Shown: positions 42,172 to 51,090, numbered from the stretch's first letter. The stretch: 64,000 nucleotides of DNA from Propioniciclava soli (GCF_014858005.1 NZ_JACYOT010000013.1:106440-170439), one strand, 5' to 3'. Notes: generated by a model from the sequence alone, not told the origin. A program made the numbers and translations.

Positions 42172-43248
42172 CTATCCCTCCGCAGAGTCGTCCGGACGGG
42201 CGAACTGCGTGGCATGTGCAACCACTGTTTGTCCCACTACCTCTCCTAGGCGCACGGGAACGGCGTTGCCAATGAGACGCCCAAGAACGCTGAACCGGAC
42301 GGGTTCATCGGGGCGCACGAACTTGTACTTCGGTGGGAAGGTCTGCAAGATCGCGGCTTCACGAAGGGAGATGGCTCGATCCTGTTCGGGGTGGCCAAAC
42401 CGTCCGTTTCCGTACCCGAAGCATTGCGTCGTGATGGTTGGGCTCGCTTCATCCCAGGACATGCGTCCGTATACGCTCGGATAGGTTGCACCACTGCTCT
42501 TCTGGTGACAATCGGCTTGGAGGCCGTCCGGCCAGTCGCGCCACGTCCCTCCCTGCTTCGAGTGACGTATCCGCTCTAGATTCGTCTTGCTCAGCCGGGA
42601 TGCGACGTGTAACCGATCCTTGGGATCGGATTCGCCAGCCTTGATGGGACGCAGACGTCCGATAGCCTGGCGAACCGTCTTTGCCTTCTGTTCGTTCTGT
42701 GGGAGTGCGAGGCCATCGGCTCCGAGTTTCGAGGCAATCAAGACCAGGCGCTTCCGTGTCTGCGGAATGCCGATACGAACTGCCTGAACGACGGACCACT
42801 CGATCGAGTAGCCATCTAGATTCTCTAGGAACTGCTCAAAAACCGGATGGTCAAGTAGTTGCGGTACGTTTTCCATCGTTACTAGGTCTGGTTGAACCTC
42901 TTTTACCAGCTTGCCGAATGTTTCAACTAACTGCCAGTCATCGCCGCGCTTCTTGCTTCGGCCAGATCGACTGTAGGTGGAAAACGGCTGGCATGGCGCG
43001 CATCCAGCGATCATGCTGACATCTGCGCCACCGATCAGCTGCGTTACCTCCGACGCCGACAAGTCGTTCACGTCACCTTCGATGAACTTTGCTTCATTGT
43101 TGGCTTCGTAGGGGTACTTGCATGCGGGATCAATGTCGATTCCGGCCACAACTTCGATGCCGGCCTGGGCGAGTCCGTGGGTGAGTCCGCCGACTCCGCA
43201 GAAAAGGTCTATTGCGCGGATCGTGAGAGTGTTCTCGTCCCGGTTCAT
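42172..43248 (-). CDS. DNA (cytosine-5) methyltransferase, part of a DUF262/HEPN operon
   Basis: A 358-residue m5C methyltransferase. Motif I is AIDLFCGVGGLTHG, motif IV GCAPCQPFS with Cys86, motif VI ENV (126-128), motif VIII QTRKRLVLIAS, and motif X RLIGNAVPVRLGEVVG. A target-recognition region of about 90 residues lies between VIII and IX. Start 43248 overlaps the HEPN gene stop (ATGA). It is the third gene of a tight operon, where it would mark host DNA as self. GC content is clearly lower than in the chromosomal part. Confidence 0.93.
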   Translation of the reverse strand: MNRDENTLTIRAIDLFCGVGGLTHGLAQAGIEVVAGIDIDPACKYPYEANNEAKFIEGDVNDLSASEVTQLIGGADVSMIAGCAPCQPFSTYSRSGRSKKRGDDWQLVETFGKLVKEVQPDLVTMENVPQLLDHPVFEQFLENLDGYSIEWSVVQAVRIGIPQTRKRLVLIASKLGADGLALPQNEQKAKTVRQAIGRLRPIKAGESDPKDRLHVASRLSKTNLERIRHSKQGGTWRDWPDGLQADCHQKSSGATYPSVYGRMSWDEASPTITTQCFGYGNGRFGHPEQDRAISLREAAILQTFPPKYKFVRPDEPVRFSVLGRLIGNAVPVRLGEVVGQTVVAHATQFARPDDSAEG

Positions 43249-44000
43249 GAGGCGATCACTCCTTCCTTCTCCGCTTGAGCTTCCTTCTCGGCGATTTCAA
43301 GCTTGATGAAACTAACGAAGCAGCCGACAGCTTCTCTCAGATAGTCGCCCACGGCCGCGGCGAGTCCCTTTAGCTCAGCGACCGTCACACCGTCACTGCA
43401 ATCAACAAAGGACAATGAGCCATGTGCAAGCCCATTGCGGCGGTTCTTGACGAGTTTCAGCGCCCCTAGGTCATCTCTGACATGACGTTTGGCTGCCCGG
43501 ACGACGTCAGGAGAAATCGCTAGTCCGCACCCGAGCCGCTCGCAGAGCTTTTCGATGGAAGAGTCGTCCCAGTTTCCGCCACCGCCAGGCTCGATCTTGA
43601 AGTCCTTGATCGGCATCTGCTGCAAGAGCTGCTCGCACAGGTCGAGAGCGGCCTGCAACCGCTTGTCAGGACCGAGGTCGCTGTGGGTTCGCGCTATGGA
43701 CCGCACCCATTCAGTCCTCAACCCGATGCTCAGTTCGCTGGGTCGGCGCTCAGCCTCTTCGATCGCGGCCACCACCGCTTCAAGACATCGGAGCACAGTG
43801 GCTTCGACCAGGTTGTAGAGCTGCAGATAGAAGCTTGAGTTCAGAATCTTCTTCTGCTCGGTTGTGATCGGGGCGTCGGTACCGCGGAGCCGTGGGGTTC
43901 CCTCTCGCGCTGCTTCTTCTACATTCTGTAGAAACGAGAGGTAGGCCTCAATTTCGGCGTACCTCTCCTCAAAGAATGGGACGAGCTCAATCGTCGCCAT
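43245..44000 (-). CDS. MAE_28990/MAE_18760-like HEPN protein
   Basis: A 251-residue all-alpha protein matching the MAE_28990/MAE_18760-type HEPN family: the N-terminal ELVPFFEERYAEIEAYLSFLQNVE, LNSSFYLQLYNLVEATVLRCLEAVV, and the R-x4-H signature at Arg188-His193 in KNRRNGLAHG. HEPN proteins with this motif are commonly metal-independent ribonucleases in defence or toxin systems. It overlaps the DUF262 gene by 14 bases and the methyltransferase by 4, so all three are produced together. RNase activity is predicted, not shown. Confidence 0.85.
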   Translation of the reverse strand: MATIELVPFFEERYAEIEAYLSFLQNVEEAAREGTPRLRGTDAPITTEQKKILNSSFYLQLYNLVEATVLRCLEAVVAAIEEAERRPSELSIGLRTEWVRSIARTHSDLGPDKRLQAALDLCEQLLQQMPIKDFKIEPGGGGNWDDSSIEKLCERLGCGLAISPDVVRAAKRHVRDDLGALKLVKNRRNGLAHGSLSFVDCSDGVTVAELKGLAAAVGDYLREAVGCFVSFIKLEIAEKEAQAEKEGVIAS

Positions 44001-45069
44001 GCTTCACCAGCTTGTTCTTCACGAAATCGATCCGCCCATTGAGGCGGGCAATCGCATTCGCACCATCAGAACTCGTGACCTTCTGGAAATCTGCCCCGTC
44101 GATCCAAGAAGAAACACCGATCTCCTCGGTTGAGGCATCTTTGAGTTCCGGGCGCTCGGACAAGGCTCGCTCTGAGCCAACCGCGATCGCCTCAAATCTT
44201 GCCCGAGGAGTGGCCGTGCCCTTTGCAGTCTTCCTGAAACCGATCGGGAAGTTCCGAGAGACAAACTCCAGAACCGTGTTGAACCGTCCGCGATAGGCGT
44301 CTGCGAGCGCCGGATCGGCCGCAAAGGCTTCGTTCATCTTCTTCGAGTAGACGAAAAGGAAGTCAGAGGGGCGGTCTCGATAGTCTTCGAGTCCGTCGCC
44401 GTAAGCGAAGAATCGCGTGACAAGTTCTTCGTATCCGCGTTCCTTCTTCGCCTTGGCGGGCATGGGTGCGAGGCTGGCCAGGAGCGGGAGATTGGCGAGT
44501 TCCATCACGACATCAAGGAACGGACCGGCGAGGGCTCCCCGACGAATCTCCGCATTGTTCGCATTCTTGCTGCCAGTGTTGATGCGTTCGAACATATCGA
44601 GCCGCGCCGCCTCATCGGCATGCTCGTTCAGGACGATTCCACGGACAGACCGATTCTTGATCTTGCGTTGTCTTGACTCGGGCAGATCATCGAACCGGAA
44701 ACCTGAAAGATGAGTCAGTGGGTCAAGGTCTCCAAGCTGGAATCCGCCGTAGATGAACTCTTCAATCGTCCGAAGTCGCTGAGACCCATCCACGATTTCA
44801 AGCTTGCCGTCAGGCATCTCCCAGAAGAAAATGAAGGGGATGGGCAAGCCCATAATCAGGGACTCAATGAAGCGGGACTTGCGCCGATCCTCCCAGGTGA
44901 ACTCACGCTGGTATGCGGGGACCACGTATTCACCGTCCCGGACCTTCTGGGCCAGAATCTCTACGGAGTACTCCGTGAGGAAGAAGTCGATTCGCTTGGA
45001 TTGCTCCACGATCTGTGCTTCGGCGAGCTCGATCTGCTCAGCAGTCGGTCGCTCACTCGGACGCGCCAC
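43987..45069 (-). CDS. DUF262 (GmrS/ParB-nuclease-fold) protein
   Basis: A 360-residue DUF262 protein: YVVPAYQREFTWEDRRKSRFIESLIMG contains YQREFTW (53-59), and DGSQR (94-98) is the catalytic-type DGQQR motif of the family. DUF262 occurs in GmrSD-type and other defence proteins, where it hydrolyses NTP or senses DNA modification. The usual C-terminal DUF1524 HNH nuclease domain is absent; the C-terminal half is alpha-helical. GTG 45069 has a strong GGAGGAGG ribosome site six bases upstream. It is the first gene of the operon. Confidence 0.88.
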   Translation of the reverse strand: MARPSERPTAEQIELAEAQIVEQSKRIDFFLTEYSVEILAQKVRDGEYVVPAYQREFTWEDRRKSRFIESLIMGLPIPFIFFWEMPDGKLEIVDGSQRLRTIEEFIYGGFQLGDLDPLTHLSGFRFDDLPESRQRKIKNRSVRGIVLNEHADEAARLDMFERINTGSKNANNAEIRRGALAGPFLDVVMELANLPLLASLAPMPAKAKKERGYEELVTRFFAYGDGLEDYRDRPSDFLFVYSKKMNEAFAADPALADAYRGRFNTVLEFVSRNFPIGFRKTAKGTATPRARFEAIAVGSERALSERPELKDASTEEIGVSSWIDGADFQKVTSSDGANAIARLNGRIDFVKNKLVKHGDD

Positions 45070-45233
45070 AGCGCACCTCCTCCTCTTGCGTACGTCACCT
45101 CCGGACAGGTAGGCCTGCCTCTAGGCTACCGGGGCGAGGGCGTCGTCACCCAGACGACAGGCTGACGACCCCGAAGCCCAGCCCTCAGTGTGCCAAGGGC
45201 CACCGACATCCTCTGCTCATCCGGTTGCGACGG

Positions 45234-45482
45234 TCAGGTCTTGTCAGGACCGTCCGGGCGCGGCGGGCGGCTGTTCGGCGATCCCAGGTCATGCCGCGCT
45301 TGCCGTTCGGCGTCGGCGCGCGCGAGGGCCATGCCGATGAAGAGTTGGGCGAGTTTGTGCAGGTCCGGCTCGGTGCGTGGTTCGGCCACGATGCGGTAGT
45401 TGCGCATCCGAGCCGGCGGGGTCTTGCGTGGCTTGCTCGTCGCGGTCGAGTCGCCTGAGTGGTCAAGCTTGCGGGCGCTCAT
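45234..45482 (-). CDS. Small conserved element protein, unknown function
   Basis: An 82-residue basic protein (start SARKLDHSGDSTATSKPRKTPPARM-like, middle PDLHKLAQLFIGMALARADAE). It overlaps the following membrane gene by four bases (ATGA) and both recur together, as far as I recognise them, in actinobacterial conjugative elements. The middle is a single amphipathic helix; the ends look disordered. No function can be read. Confidence 0.65.
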   Translation of the reverse strand: MSARKLDHSGDSTATSKPRKTPPARMRNYRIVAEPRTEPDLHKLAQLFIGMALARADAERQARHDLGSPNSRPPRPDGPDKT

Positions 45483-45859
45483 CGGGTCGCTCCGATCGTC
45501 TCGACCTCGTACTGAGCCGGTGCTTCCTCGCGGTTCACGTCGGTGCTCGCGCGTCGGTCAGGCCGGGTCACGCGGATGTACCGCCGGAGCACGAGCGTCA
45601 CCGGGTCGATCCGAAGCATCTTGAAGCCGTTCCATGTGAACAGAATCACCAGTGCGTTGAGCCAGCCGGGGCCGTCGTGGTTGAGGATCGTGGTGCAGAT
45701 CGCGGCGGCGTAGAAGAACACCGCAGCAAGGCCGACGGCGAGCAGGAACCACCTGCCTCCGTGACGACCGTGGGTGCGGATCAGCAGGATGTTGGTCGGC
45801 GCGTACCTGAGCAGCCGGTAGCGGATGCTGAAAATGGTGGTGAGTGCGAACTGAGTCAT
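45479..45859 (-). CDS. Small membrane protein typical of actinobacterial integrative elements
   Basis: A 126-residue protein opening TQFALTTIFSIRYRLLRYAPTNILL, with two hydrophobic segments (FLLAVGLAAVFFYAAAICTTIL and WLNALVILFTWNGFKML) and a basic C-terminal tail. I recognise this type from conjugative elements, where it is often mislabelled as a permease fragment. It precedes the 82-residue gene in the same operon. Function unknown; a membrane role in transfer is possible. Confidence 0.75.
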   Translation of the reverse strand: MTQFALTTIFSIRYRLLRYAPTNILLIRTHGRHGGRWFLLAVGLAAVFFYAAAICTTILNHDGPGWLNALVILFTWNGFKMLRIDPVTLVLRRYIRVTRPDRRASTDVNREEAPAQYEVETIGATR

Positions 45860-45950
45860 GTCAGGCCTCGTCTTGTCATAGCAACGGCACAGTTGACCGC
45901 TGAGGCAGCTATGAATGAGTGCCCACGAGGGGCCGTCCCGAAGGACCCGC

Positions 45951-45981
45951 AGAGTTGAGAACCTGCCTCGTCATCAACTCT
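45951..45981. promoter_or_regulatory. Inverted repeat in the divergent spacer before the dprA-like gene
   Basis: AGAGTTGA (45951-45958) and TCAACTCT (45974-45981) form a perfect 8-bp inverted repeat with a 15-base loop, in the 209-base spacer between divergent genes. It could be an operator or hairpin. Confidence 0.4.
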
Positions 45982-46068
45982 ACGTCCGACCTGCGACGAA
46001 GGGAACCCCCATCGGTGGCGCCCGGCGGTGCACCTCGTCGGTGACCTTGGAATGGAAGGACACCGATC

Positions 46069-47064
46069 ATGGCGACGCTGGCAGAGCAGGTGCAGGGCGA
46101 ACGGATGGCGCGGATCGTGCTGTCGATGATCGCCGAACCGAACGATCTGACGACCGGGTACATCCTGGGTCGCCACGGCGGCGTTGCGACGCTGAACCTG
46201 GTCGAGTCCGATCACGACGTGACAGGACTGGGCCGCGCCGACGTTCTGTTGTGGCGCGAGCGCCTGCGAGCACGGATCGCGCCCGACCTGATGGAGCGCG
46301 TGGCCGAGGCTGAGCAGCACGGGTTCGGCACGCTGATCCCGGCGGATCGGGAGTGGCCCGCCGGACTGGACGAGCTGGGCGACCGCGCCCCGTATGTGCT
46401 GTGGACACAGGGCGCATCGTCATTCCTGGCGACAGAACTGAGTGATCGGGTCACGATCACGGGCGCCCGCGCGTCCACCCGCTACGGCGAACAGATCACC
46501 AGCGATCTTGCGATGTGTCTGGCCGATGAAGAGCGGGTGGTGATCGCTGGCGGTGCTTTCGGCATCGAAGGTGCCGCACACCGGGGCGTCTTCACCGCGG
46601 CTGGTCAGACGATCGCGGTACTGGCGACAGGCGTGGATCGCCGCTACCCGGCCGCGCACAGCGAACTGCTGGATCGGATCGGCGATTCCGGTTTGCTGGT
46701 GAGTGAACTTCCCCCTGGTGCCATGCCGACCAAGGACAGGTTCCAGGCCCGCAATCGACTGATGGCGGCACTCTCGGGTGCAGTCGTGATTCCAGAGGCC
46801 GGGCCGCGCTCAGGGTCGATGAGAACTGTTCACAACGCCCATAGCCTCGGCCGCCGCGTCGGCGCGGTTCCCGGCCCGGTGACCAGCGTGGTCAGCACCG
46901 GCCCAAACGAACTCATCAAACAAGGACTCGCTGCCGTCGTCACCCAGGCCAGCGACGTGATCGCGCTCCTCGACGCCGACGCTTCGGAAGGTCCATCTGT
47001 CACCCCGTCTTGGTTCGGGATCGGTTTGGAGGCAGGGCGCGAGTCTCCCGGACGCTCCTTATGA
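46069..47064 (+). CDS. DprA/Smf-like protein carried by the mobile element
   Basis: A 331-residue DprA-family protein with a Rossmann-like fold: VTITGARASTRYGEQITSDLA, VVIAGGAFGIEGAAHRG, TIAVLATGVDRRYPAAHSELLDRI, and SALSG-type end written here as AALSGAVVIPEAGPRSGSM. DprA loads RecA on single-stranded DNA in transformation, and element-borne copies probably handle incoming conjugative DNA. The N-terminal 110 residues are an alpha-helical domain. The start has GAAGGA eight bases upstream. Not adjacent to other competence genes. Confidence 0.88.
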   Translation: MATLAEQVQGERMARIVLSMIAEPNDLTTGYILGRHGGVATLNLVESDHDVTGLGRADVLLWRERLRARIAPDLMERVAEAEQHGFGTLIPADREWPAGLDELGDRAPYVLWTQGASSFLATELSDRVTITGARASTRYGEQITSDLAMCLADEERVVIAGGAFGIEGAAHRGVFTAAGQTIAVLATGVDRRYPAAHSELLDRIGDSGLLVSELPPGAMPTKDRFQARNRLMAALSGAVVIPEAGPRSGSMRTVHNAHSLGRRVGAVPGPVTSVVSTGPNELIKQGLAAVVTQASDVIALLDADASEGPSVTPSWFGIGLEAGRESPGRSL

Positions 47065-47084
47065 GCCACGTCCAAGTGGCTCTT
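47063..47084 (+). terminator. Hairpin terminator after the dprA-like gene
   Basis: GAGCCAC (47063-47069) pairs with GTGGCTC (47076-47082) around a six-base loop, followed by TT. The stem begins inside the TGA stop codon. Confidence 0.65.
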
Positions 47085-47094
47085 CGACATGGGC

Positions 47095-47122
47095 TTGCAT
47101 CCAAATAGTTAGTGACTAACAT
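47095..47122 (+). promoter_or_regulatory. Promoter and palindromic operator of the tetR gene
   Basis: TTGCAT (47095-47100), a 16-base spacer and TAACAT (47117-47122) end seven bases before ATG 47130, fitting a leaderless transcript. The 13-bp palindrome GTTAGTGACTAAC (47108-47120) covers the spacer and -10 box, as expected for TetR autorepression. Confidence 0.7.
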
Positions 47123-47129
47123 TAGAGGC

Positions 47130-47690
47130 ATGGGCCGATGGGATCAGACACACGAGGCGCTGAAGCGAGCGGCTTTCGAGTTGTTCGCTGAGCGCGGGTA
47201 TGAGGCGACAGCAACGGCTCAGGTCGCGGAGCGTGCGGGCGTCAGTGAAATGACGCTGTTCCGGCACTTCCCGACGAAGGAGGCACTGCTGCTGACTGAC
47301 CCGTTCGATCCACTCATGGCGGAGGCGGTGCGAGCGCGTCCGGCGCACGAGCCCGCGATGTTGGCGTTGGCACAGGGCATCCGGCAGGCATGGGGGCGTG
47401 TCGATGCGGAGAGCACGCGGGAGCTGCGCGACCTGCTGCGGATCGTGGCGCAGACGCCGGCTTTGCGAGGTGCTGTCGAACGCAACAGCAACGACACCGC
47501 TGCTGCATTGACGGGCGCCTTGGTCGATCGTGGCGTGCCCGAGGCGCAGGCGAGGGTCGCGGTGACCGCGGTACTCGCGGGACTGAGCGCGGCTCTGCTG
47601 GATTGGGCGCGTTCGGAGCAGAGCCCGTTGGACGCTGCCCTCAGTTCGGCCCTGGATGTGCTGGGCGGTGAGGGACATGCTCGCCTTTGA
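47130..47690 (+). CDS. TetR-family transcriptional regulator
   Basis: A 186-residue repressor. The N-terminal HTH is ALKRAAFELFAERGYEATATAQVAERAGVSEMTLFRHFPTKEALL in standard TetR form; the rest is a helical ligand domain. ATG 47130 fits the leaderless promoter described upstream; an upstream GTG at 47112 would lie inside the operator. Its end overlaps the ABC ATPase start by 14 bases, so it probably represses its own operon, which encodes an ABC transporter. Confidence 0.92.
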   Translation: MGRWDQTHEALKRAAFELFAERGYEATATAQVAERAGVSEMTLFRHFPTKEALLLTDPFDPLMAEAVRARPAHEPAMLALAQGIRQAWGRVDAESTRELRDLLRIVAQTPALRGAVERNSNDTAAALTGALVDRGVPEAQARVAVTAVLAGLSAALLDWARSEQSPLDAALSSALDVLGGEGHARL

Positions 47691-48396
47691 GAACGTCACT
47701 CGCGTGTTTCGCGGCGGCGCAGGTGTGACCGATCTGACGTTCGCCGTCGAGCCGGGCGAGGTTGTCGCCCTGATCGGGTTGAACGGTGCCGGCAAGACGA
47801 CGCTGATGCGTCTCGCGCTCGAGATGCTGCGTCCGCAGGCCGGTATGGTGCGCGTGCTCGGGTACCCGATGAGTGAGCTGCCGGCCGCAAGGTGGGCGCA
47901 CGTGGGCGCGTTGATCGAGGTGCCCTTGGCCTACCCCGAGCTGACCGTCAGGAAGAACCTGCACCTGGCGGCGCTTCTGCATGGTGCAAGCCCGGAATGT
48001 GCGCGCAGTGCTATCGGGACGTGGCGGCTCACCCCGGTCGCTGATCGTAGGTTCCGTCGCCTTTCGCTGGGCAATCGGCAACGCGTTGGCCTCGCGGCCG
48101 CGATGCAGCATGATCCTCGGTTGATTGTTCTGGATGAGCCGAGTAATGCGCTCGATCCTGCGTCGGTGATCCTGCTCCGCGAGGAATTGATCCGGCGCGC
48201 ACGGGAGGGGGCGTCGATCCTGGTCAGCAGCCACCACCTCGATGAGGTGGCGCGAATCGCAGATCGCGTGCTGCTGATGAACGCGGGCCGACTGATCGGG
48301 TCGCTCGACACGACTGGACACGACCTCGAACGTGCCTTCTTCGACCGCATCCGCGAAGACGATGAACAGAATCAAACCGCCGAGGTCTTCCGATGA
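47677..48396 (+). CDS. ABC transporter ATP-binding protein
   Basis: A 239-residue ATPase of the drug or bacteriocin-export type (CcmA-like). Walker A is LNGAGKTT, Walker B LIVLDEPSNALDP, and the H-loop SSHHLDE. The signature reads LSLGNRQRVGLA, with LSLGN in place of LSGGQ, which is common in this subfamily. ATG 47677 follows GAGGGAC. It overlaps the TetR gene and the permease start (ATGA), forming a TetR-ATPase-permease operon. Confidence 0.92.
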   Translation: MLAFENVTRVFRGGAGVTDLTFAVEPGEVVALIGLNGAGKTTLMRLALEMLRPQAGMVRVLGYPMSELPAARWAHVGALIEVPLAYPELTVRKNLHLAALLHGASPECARSAIGTWRLTPVADRRFRRLSLGNRQRVGLAAAMQHDPRLIVLDEPSNALDPASVILLREELIRRAREGASILVSSHHLDEVARIADRVLLMNAGRLIGSLDTTGHDLERAFFDRIREDDEQNQTAEVFR

Positions 48397-49145
48397 GAGC
48401 GGCTATGCGCGTCGAGGCGCTGAAACTGACGCATTCCCTGGTCGGATTGATTGCCACCCTGGCTGTGGTCGCCGGCATGCTTGCCCTGCTCGGCGGCATC
48501 ACCGCCGGCGTAGCGGGTGGAAACCCGGAACTGGTTGCGAAGGCTGGGCCTGCAGGAACTTTGAACTGGGACGGCCTGCTCGCAGGAGCCGCCCAAATCA
48601 CCGCAGTCGCCAGCATCCTCGGCTTCGGAATCGTACTGGCCTGGATGTTCGGCCGCGAGTTTACCGAGGGCACCGTCACAGGGCTGTTCGCACTACCCGT
48701 CAGCCGCACCCGCATCGCGCTCGCCAAGCTCACCGTCTACGCGCTATGGGCCACCGTCGTCAGCGTCGCGCTCACAGCGGGCGTGCTGGTCCTCGGACTC
48801 ACTCTCGCCTATGGTCCGCCGAGCAGCCAGACCTGGGGCGCACTTGGACGGGTACTCGTCCTGGCACTGCTCTCTGCGGGAATCGCCGTACCGGTCGCAT
48901 GGGTCGCGACGTTCAGCCGGTCGTTGCTCGCGGCGGTTGGATGCACAGTCGCGCTCGTGGTGATCGCCGAAGTTGGCGCCCTCGCGGGAGCCGGCGGCTG
49001 GATGCCGCTGGCCGCTCCGGCGCTGTGGGCCATGTCCGGCGGAACCGCCGTGACCAGCACACAACTCGCTCTTGCGCTCGCAGTGCCAGGTGCATTCTCC
49101 GCATTGGTATGCGCGTCGTGGTCCCGCCTCCAACTTGACCGTTGA
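48393..49145 (+). CDS. ABC transporter permease
   Basis: A 250-residue ABC-2-type permease with six hydrophobic segments, starting EALKLTHSLVGLIATLAVVAGMLALLGG; FGREFTEGTVTGLFALPVSRTRIALAKLTVY is the conserved cytoplasmic coupling region of the family. An internal ATG at 48405 is an alternative start. With the preceding ATPase it forms an exporter, probably for a peptide or drug. On this element it may serve self-protection or competitor resistance, which is inference. Confidence 0.88.
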   Translation: MRAAMRVEALKLTHSLVGLIATLAVVAGMLALLGGITAGVAGGNPELVAKAGPAGTLNWDGLLAGAAQITAVASILGFGIVLAWMFGREFTEGTVTGLFALPVSRTRIALAKLTVYALWATVVSVALTAGVLVLGLTLAYGPPSSQTWGALGRVLVLALLSAGIAVPVAWVATFSRSLLAAVGCTVALVVIAEVGALAGAGGWMPLAAPALWAMSGGTAVTSTQLALALAVPGAFSALVCASWSRLQLDR

Positions 49146-49163
49146 CGTTGATGGCTGATCCCT

Positions 49164-50075
49164 GTGCGCGATTTTCAACCGATGGTGGCGCGCACACGTA
49201 CTGTTCACCGGCCTGTCGGCCCGCTCGCATACGACTGTGTGAAGATCATCGTCGTCCGTGACGGTTCAGCGATCTTGTTCAGCGAGTTCGGGCAGCAGCC
49301 TGTCAAGGTTGGTGACGCGATCGTGTTGGCTGCGAACACTCTCTGCGGGTCGGAGCCTGAGGGCCACATCACGGTCACGACGATCTACGCGGACACCGAC
49401 TACGTGATCGACCAGGTGTTCTGGCAGCACGTCGGCTTCCTGCAAGACCGGCTCGATGCACTGGAGTTCGCGGCCACGGTCTATACCGAGCCAGCGCAGA
49501 TTCTCCGACTCGGCGAGGACCGGGCCGGCCAGTTGATGCCGTGGCTGGACGAGCTGGTCGCTCTGAGTATCGAGGCGCGGCCCGTCGAAAACTTCCATCG
49601 GATGCAGGCGCTCTGGTTCTCCGTCAGCCATGTCATCGTTCCGTTCATCAAGACTTCGCCGATCCGTACATCCTCGACGCAACGCGCGACGGGATGGCCG
49701 ACCCAGCCGCGGCATCGCCGGTTCGCACCGATCCGTAACGAGGCCCGGAGGGGTGCAGAGCTATTGCGTGCTGACCCGGTACGACACTGGTCAGTGACCG
49801 ACCTGGCCCGCGAGCTGCATCTGTCGAAGTCGCAAGTGGGCAGGGTCTTTGTGGAGGCGTTCGGGAAGTCACCCATCGCGTACCTCACGATGCTGCGCAC
49901 CGAGCAGATGGCCGGGCTCTTGCGTTCCTCGGAGAACTCGATCGCGGCGATCGCCAACGAGGTGGGGTGGCGTGATCCTGACTTTGCGGCGCGCCAGTTC
50001 CGTCGCAGCGTCGGCGTCACGCCGAGCAAGTACCGGGCCATCAGTCGTCGTCATGCCGCACAGCAGATGGGTTGA
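49164..50075 (+). CDS. AraC-family transcriptional regulator of the mobile element
   Basis: A 303-residue regulator. The C-terminal double HTH reads WSVTDLARELHLSKSQVGRVFVEAFGKSPIAYLTMLRTEQMAGLLRSSENSIAAIANEVGWRDPDFAARQFRRSVGVTPSKYR across two units. The N-terminal cupin-like sensor domain begins VGPLAYDCVKIIVVRDGSAILFSEFG. The GTG start at 49164 is 18 bases after the permease stop. It sits two bases from the end of the relaxase gene on the opposite strand, a frequent arrangement in elements of this kind. Ligand unknown. Confidence 0.9.
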   Translation: MRDFQPMVARTRTVHRPVGPLAYDCVKIIVVRDGSAILFSEFGQQPVKVGDAIVLAANTLCGSEPEGHITVTTIYADTDYVIDQVFWQHVGFLQDRLDALEFAATVYTEPAQILRLGEDRAGQLMPWLDELVALSIEARPVENFHRMQALWFSVSHVIVPFIKTSPIRTSSTQRATGWPTQPRHRRFAPIRNEARRGAELLRADPVRHWSVTDLARELHLSKSQVGRVFVEAFGKSPIAYLTMLRTEQMAGLLRSSENSIAAIANEVGWRDPDFAARQFRRSVGVTPSKYRAISRRHAAQQMG

Positions 50076-50077
50076 AC

Positions 50078-51090
50078 TCAAAGGGTCTGCGCCGGCCTCG
50101 CGGTGGTCGACCTCGCCGGTTCGGGCCGTGTCTCGTCGGCGGTGATGGCGCGGGCATGGTCAAGGGCTGCGCGGGCGCGGGCGGCGTCGATCTTCTGCCG
50201 GGTGGTCTGCGGTGCCGGGCCGAGTGGGGTTCGGTCGTCGGTGATCTGGTAGCGGTCCCGGTACGCGGCGACGATGACGGCGGCACGTCGCCATGCCGTC
50301 CGCTGCTTCGTGTCTTTCGGCTCGGGACCGAGCTGCGCTGTCCACGCTGCTTTGTCAGTGAGCGCGCCGGCGAGCACGGCGTCGGCGCGGGCTTCGATCA
50401 GTTCGTGACGCTCGTCCAGGGCTTGGCGCATGTCGTCGGCCATCGGCCCGTGCGCGTATGGGATGAGGCCGGCGATGAGCCGAGGCGGTTTGCGTGTGCG
50501 GCCGGACCCGGCAGGCCGGGCCGTGGCGCGGGCGACGCGGGCGTGGATCACCGAAGCGATGTCGTCCGCATCGCCCAGCCCCCGCGCGGCGATGAGACGC
50601 GGCAGCAGGGTGTCGAGGTCGTGGTGGTTGGCTTCGGCGTGCCGAAGCTCGGCCGACAGGGCCGGGTAGGCGTCAGAGTCGAGCACAGCATCGACCTGCG
50701 CACTCGCGAGTCCGGCGGCGGCAAGGAGGGCGCCCCAGCGGTCGTGTTGGGCGGCTTGGGCGATGGTTTCGTACTCGGCAGCGAGTTGGCCGATGTTGCT
50801 CCACCGTTCGTGCTCGGCGGTGATCGTCTCGTGCGCGGAGAGTTCGGCGCCGATGTGCTGGATCACACCGTAGAGCACCGATCGGGCGGTGGCGTCTGGG
50901 TTGTCGCTGGGGTGCGGCACCCCATGGCTGTCGTCGGGCCGATCGAGAACCACGTAGGCGTAGTTGCCGTCAGCGCCGCGGGTCATGGCGACGTAGAAGT
51001 TCTCCCGCGTCGTGGTCGCGGTCGCGATGACGTGCGCGGTGTCGGTCGTCACGCCTTGCGCTCGGTGGGCGGTGATGGCGTAGCCGAGGT
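50078..51090 (-). pseudogene. C-terminal fragment of an interrupted MobF relaxase-helicase
   Basis: About 337 codons beginning NLGYAITAHRAQGVTTDTAHV, the late helicase motif of MobF/TraA relaxases, then FYVAMTRGADGN and a helical C-terminal tail. The first two-thirds of the same gene lies at 59,962-62,523 on the same strand. The gene was split inside ...EHLDLGYAITAH... by the 8.88-kb insertion, and removing it rejoins the frame exactly. The fragment has gained a new GTG start (51103) and an AGAGG ribosome-like site from the insertion, so a truncated product could still be made. Confidence 0.9.
51081..51090 (+). repeat. Left core repeat of the nested element (att junction)
   Basis: TAGCCGAGGT, identical to 59963-59972. 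To its right lies TAAACGCACCTACCT (51095-51109), the mirror of AGGTGAGTGCGTTTA at the right end. To its left is relaxase coding sequence. Confidence 0.88.
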
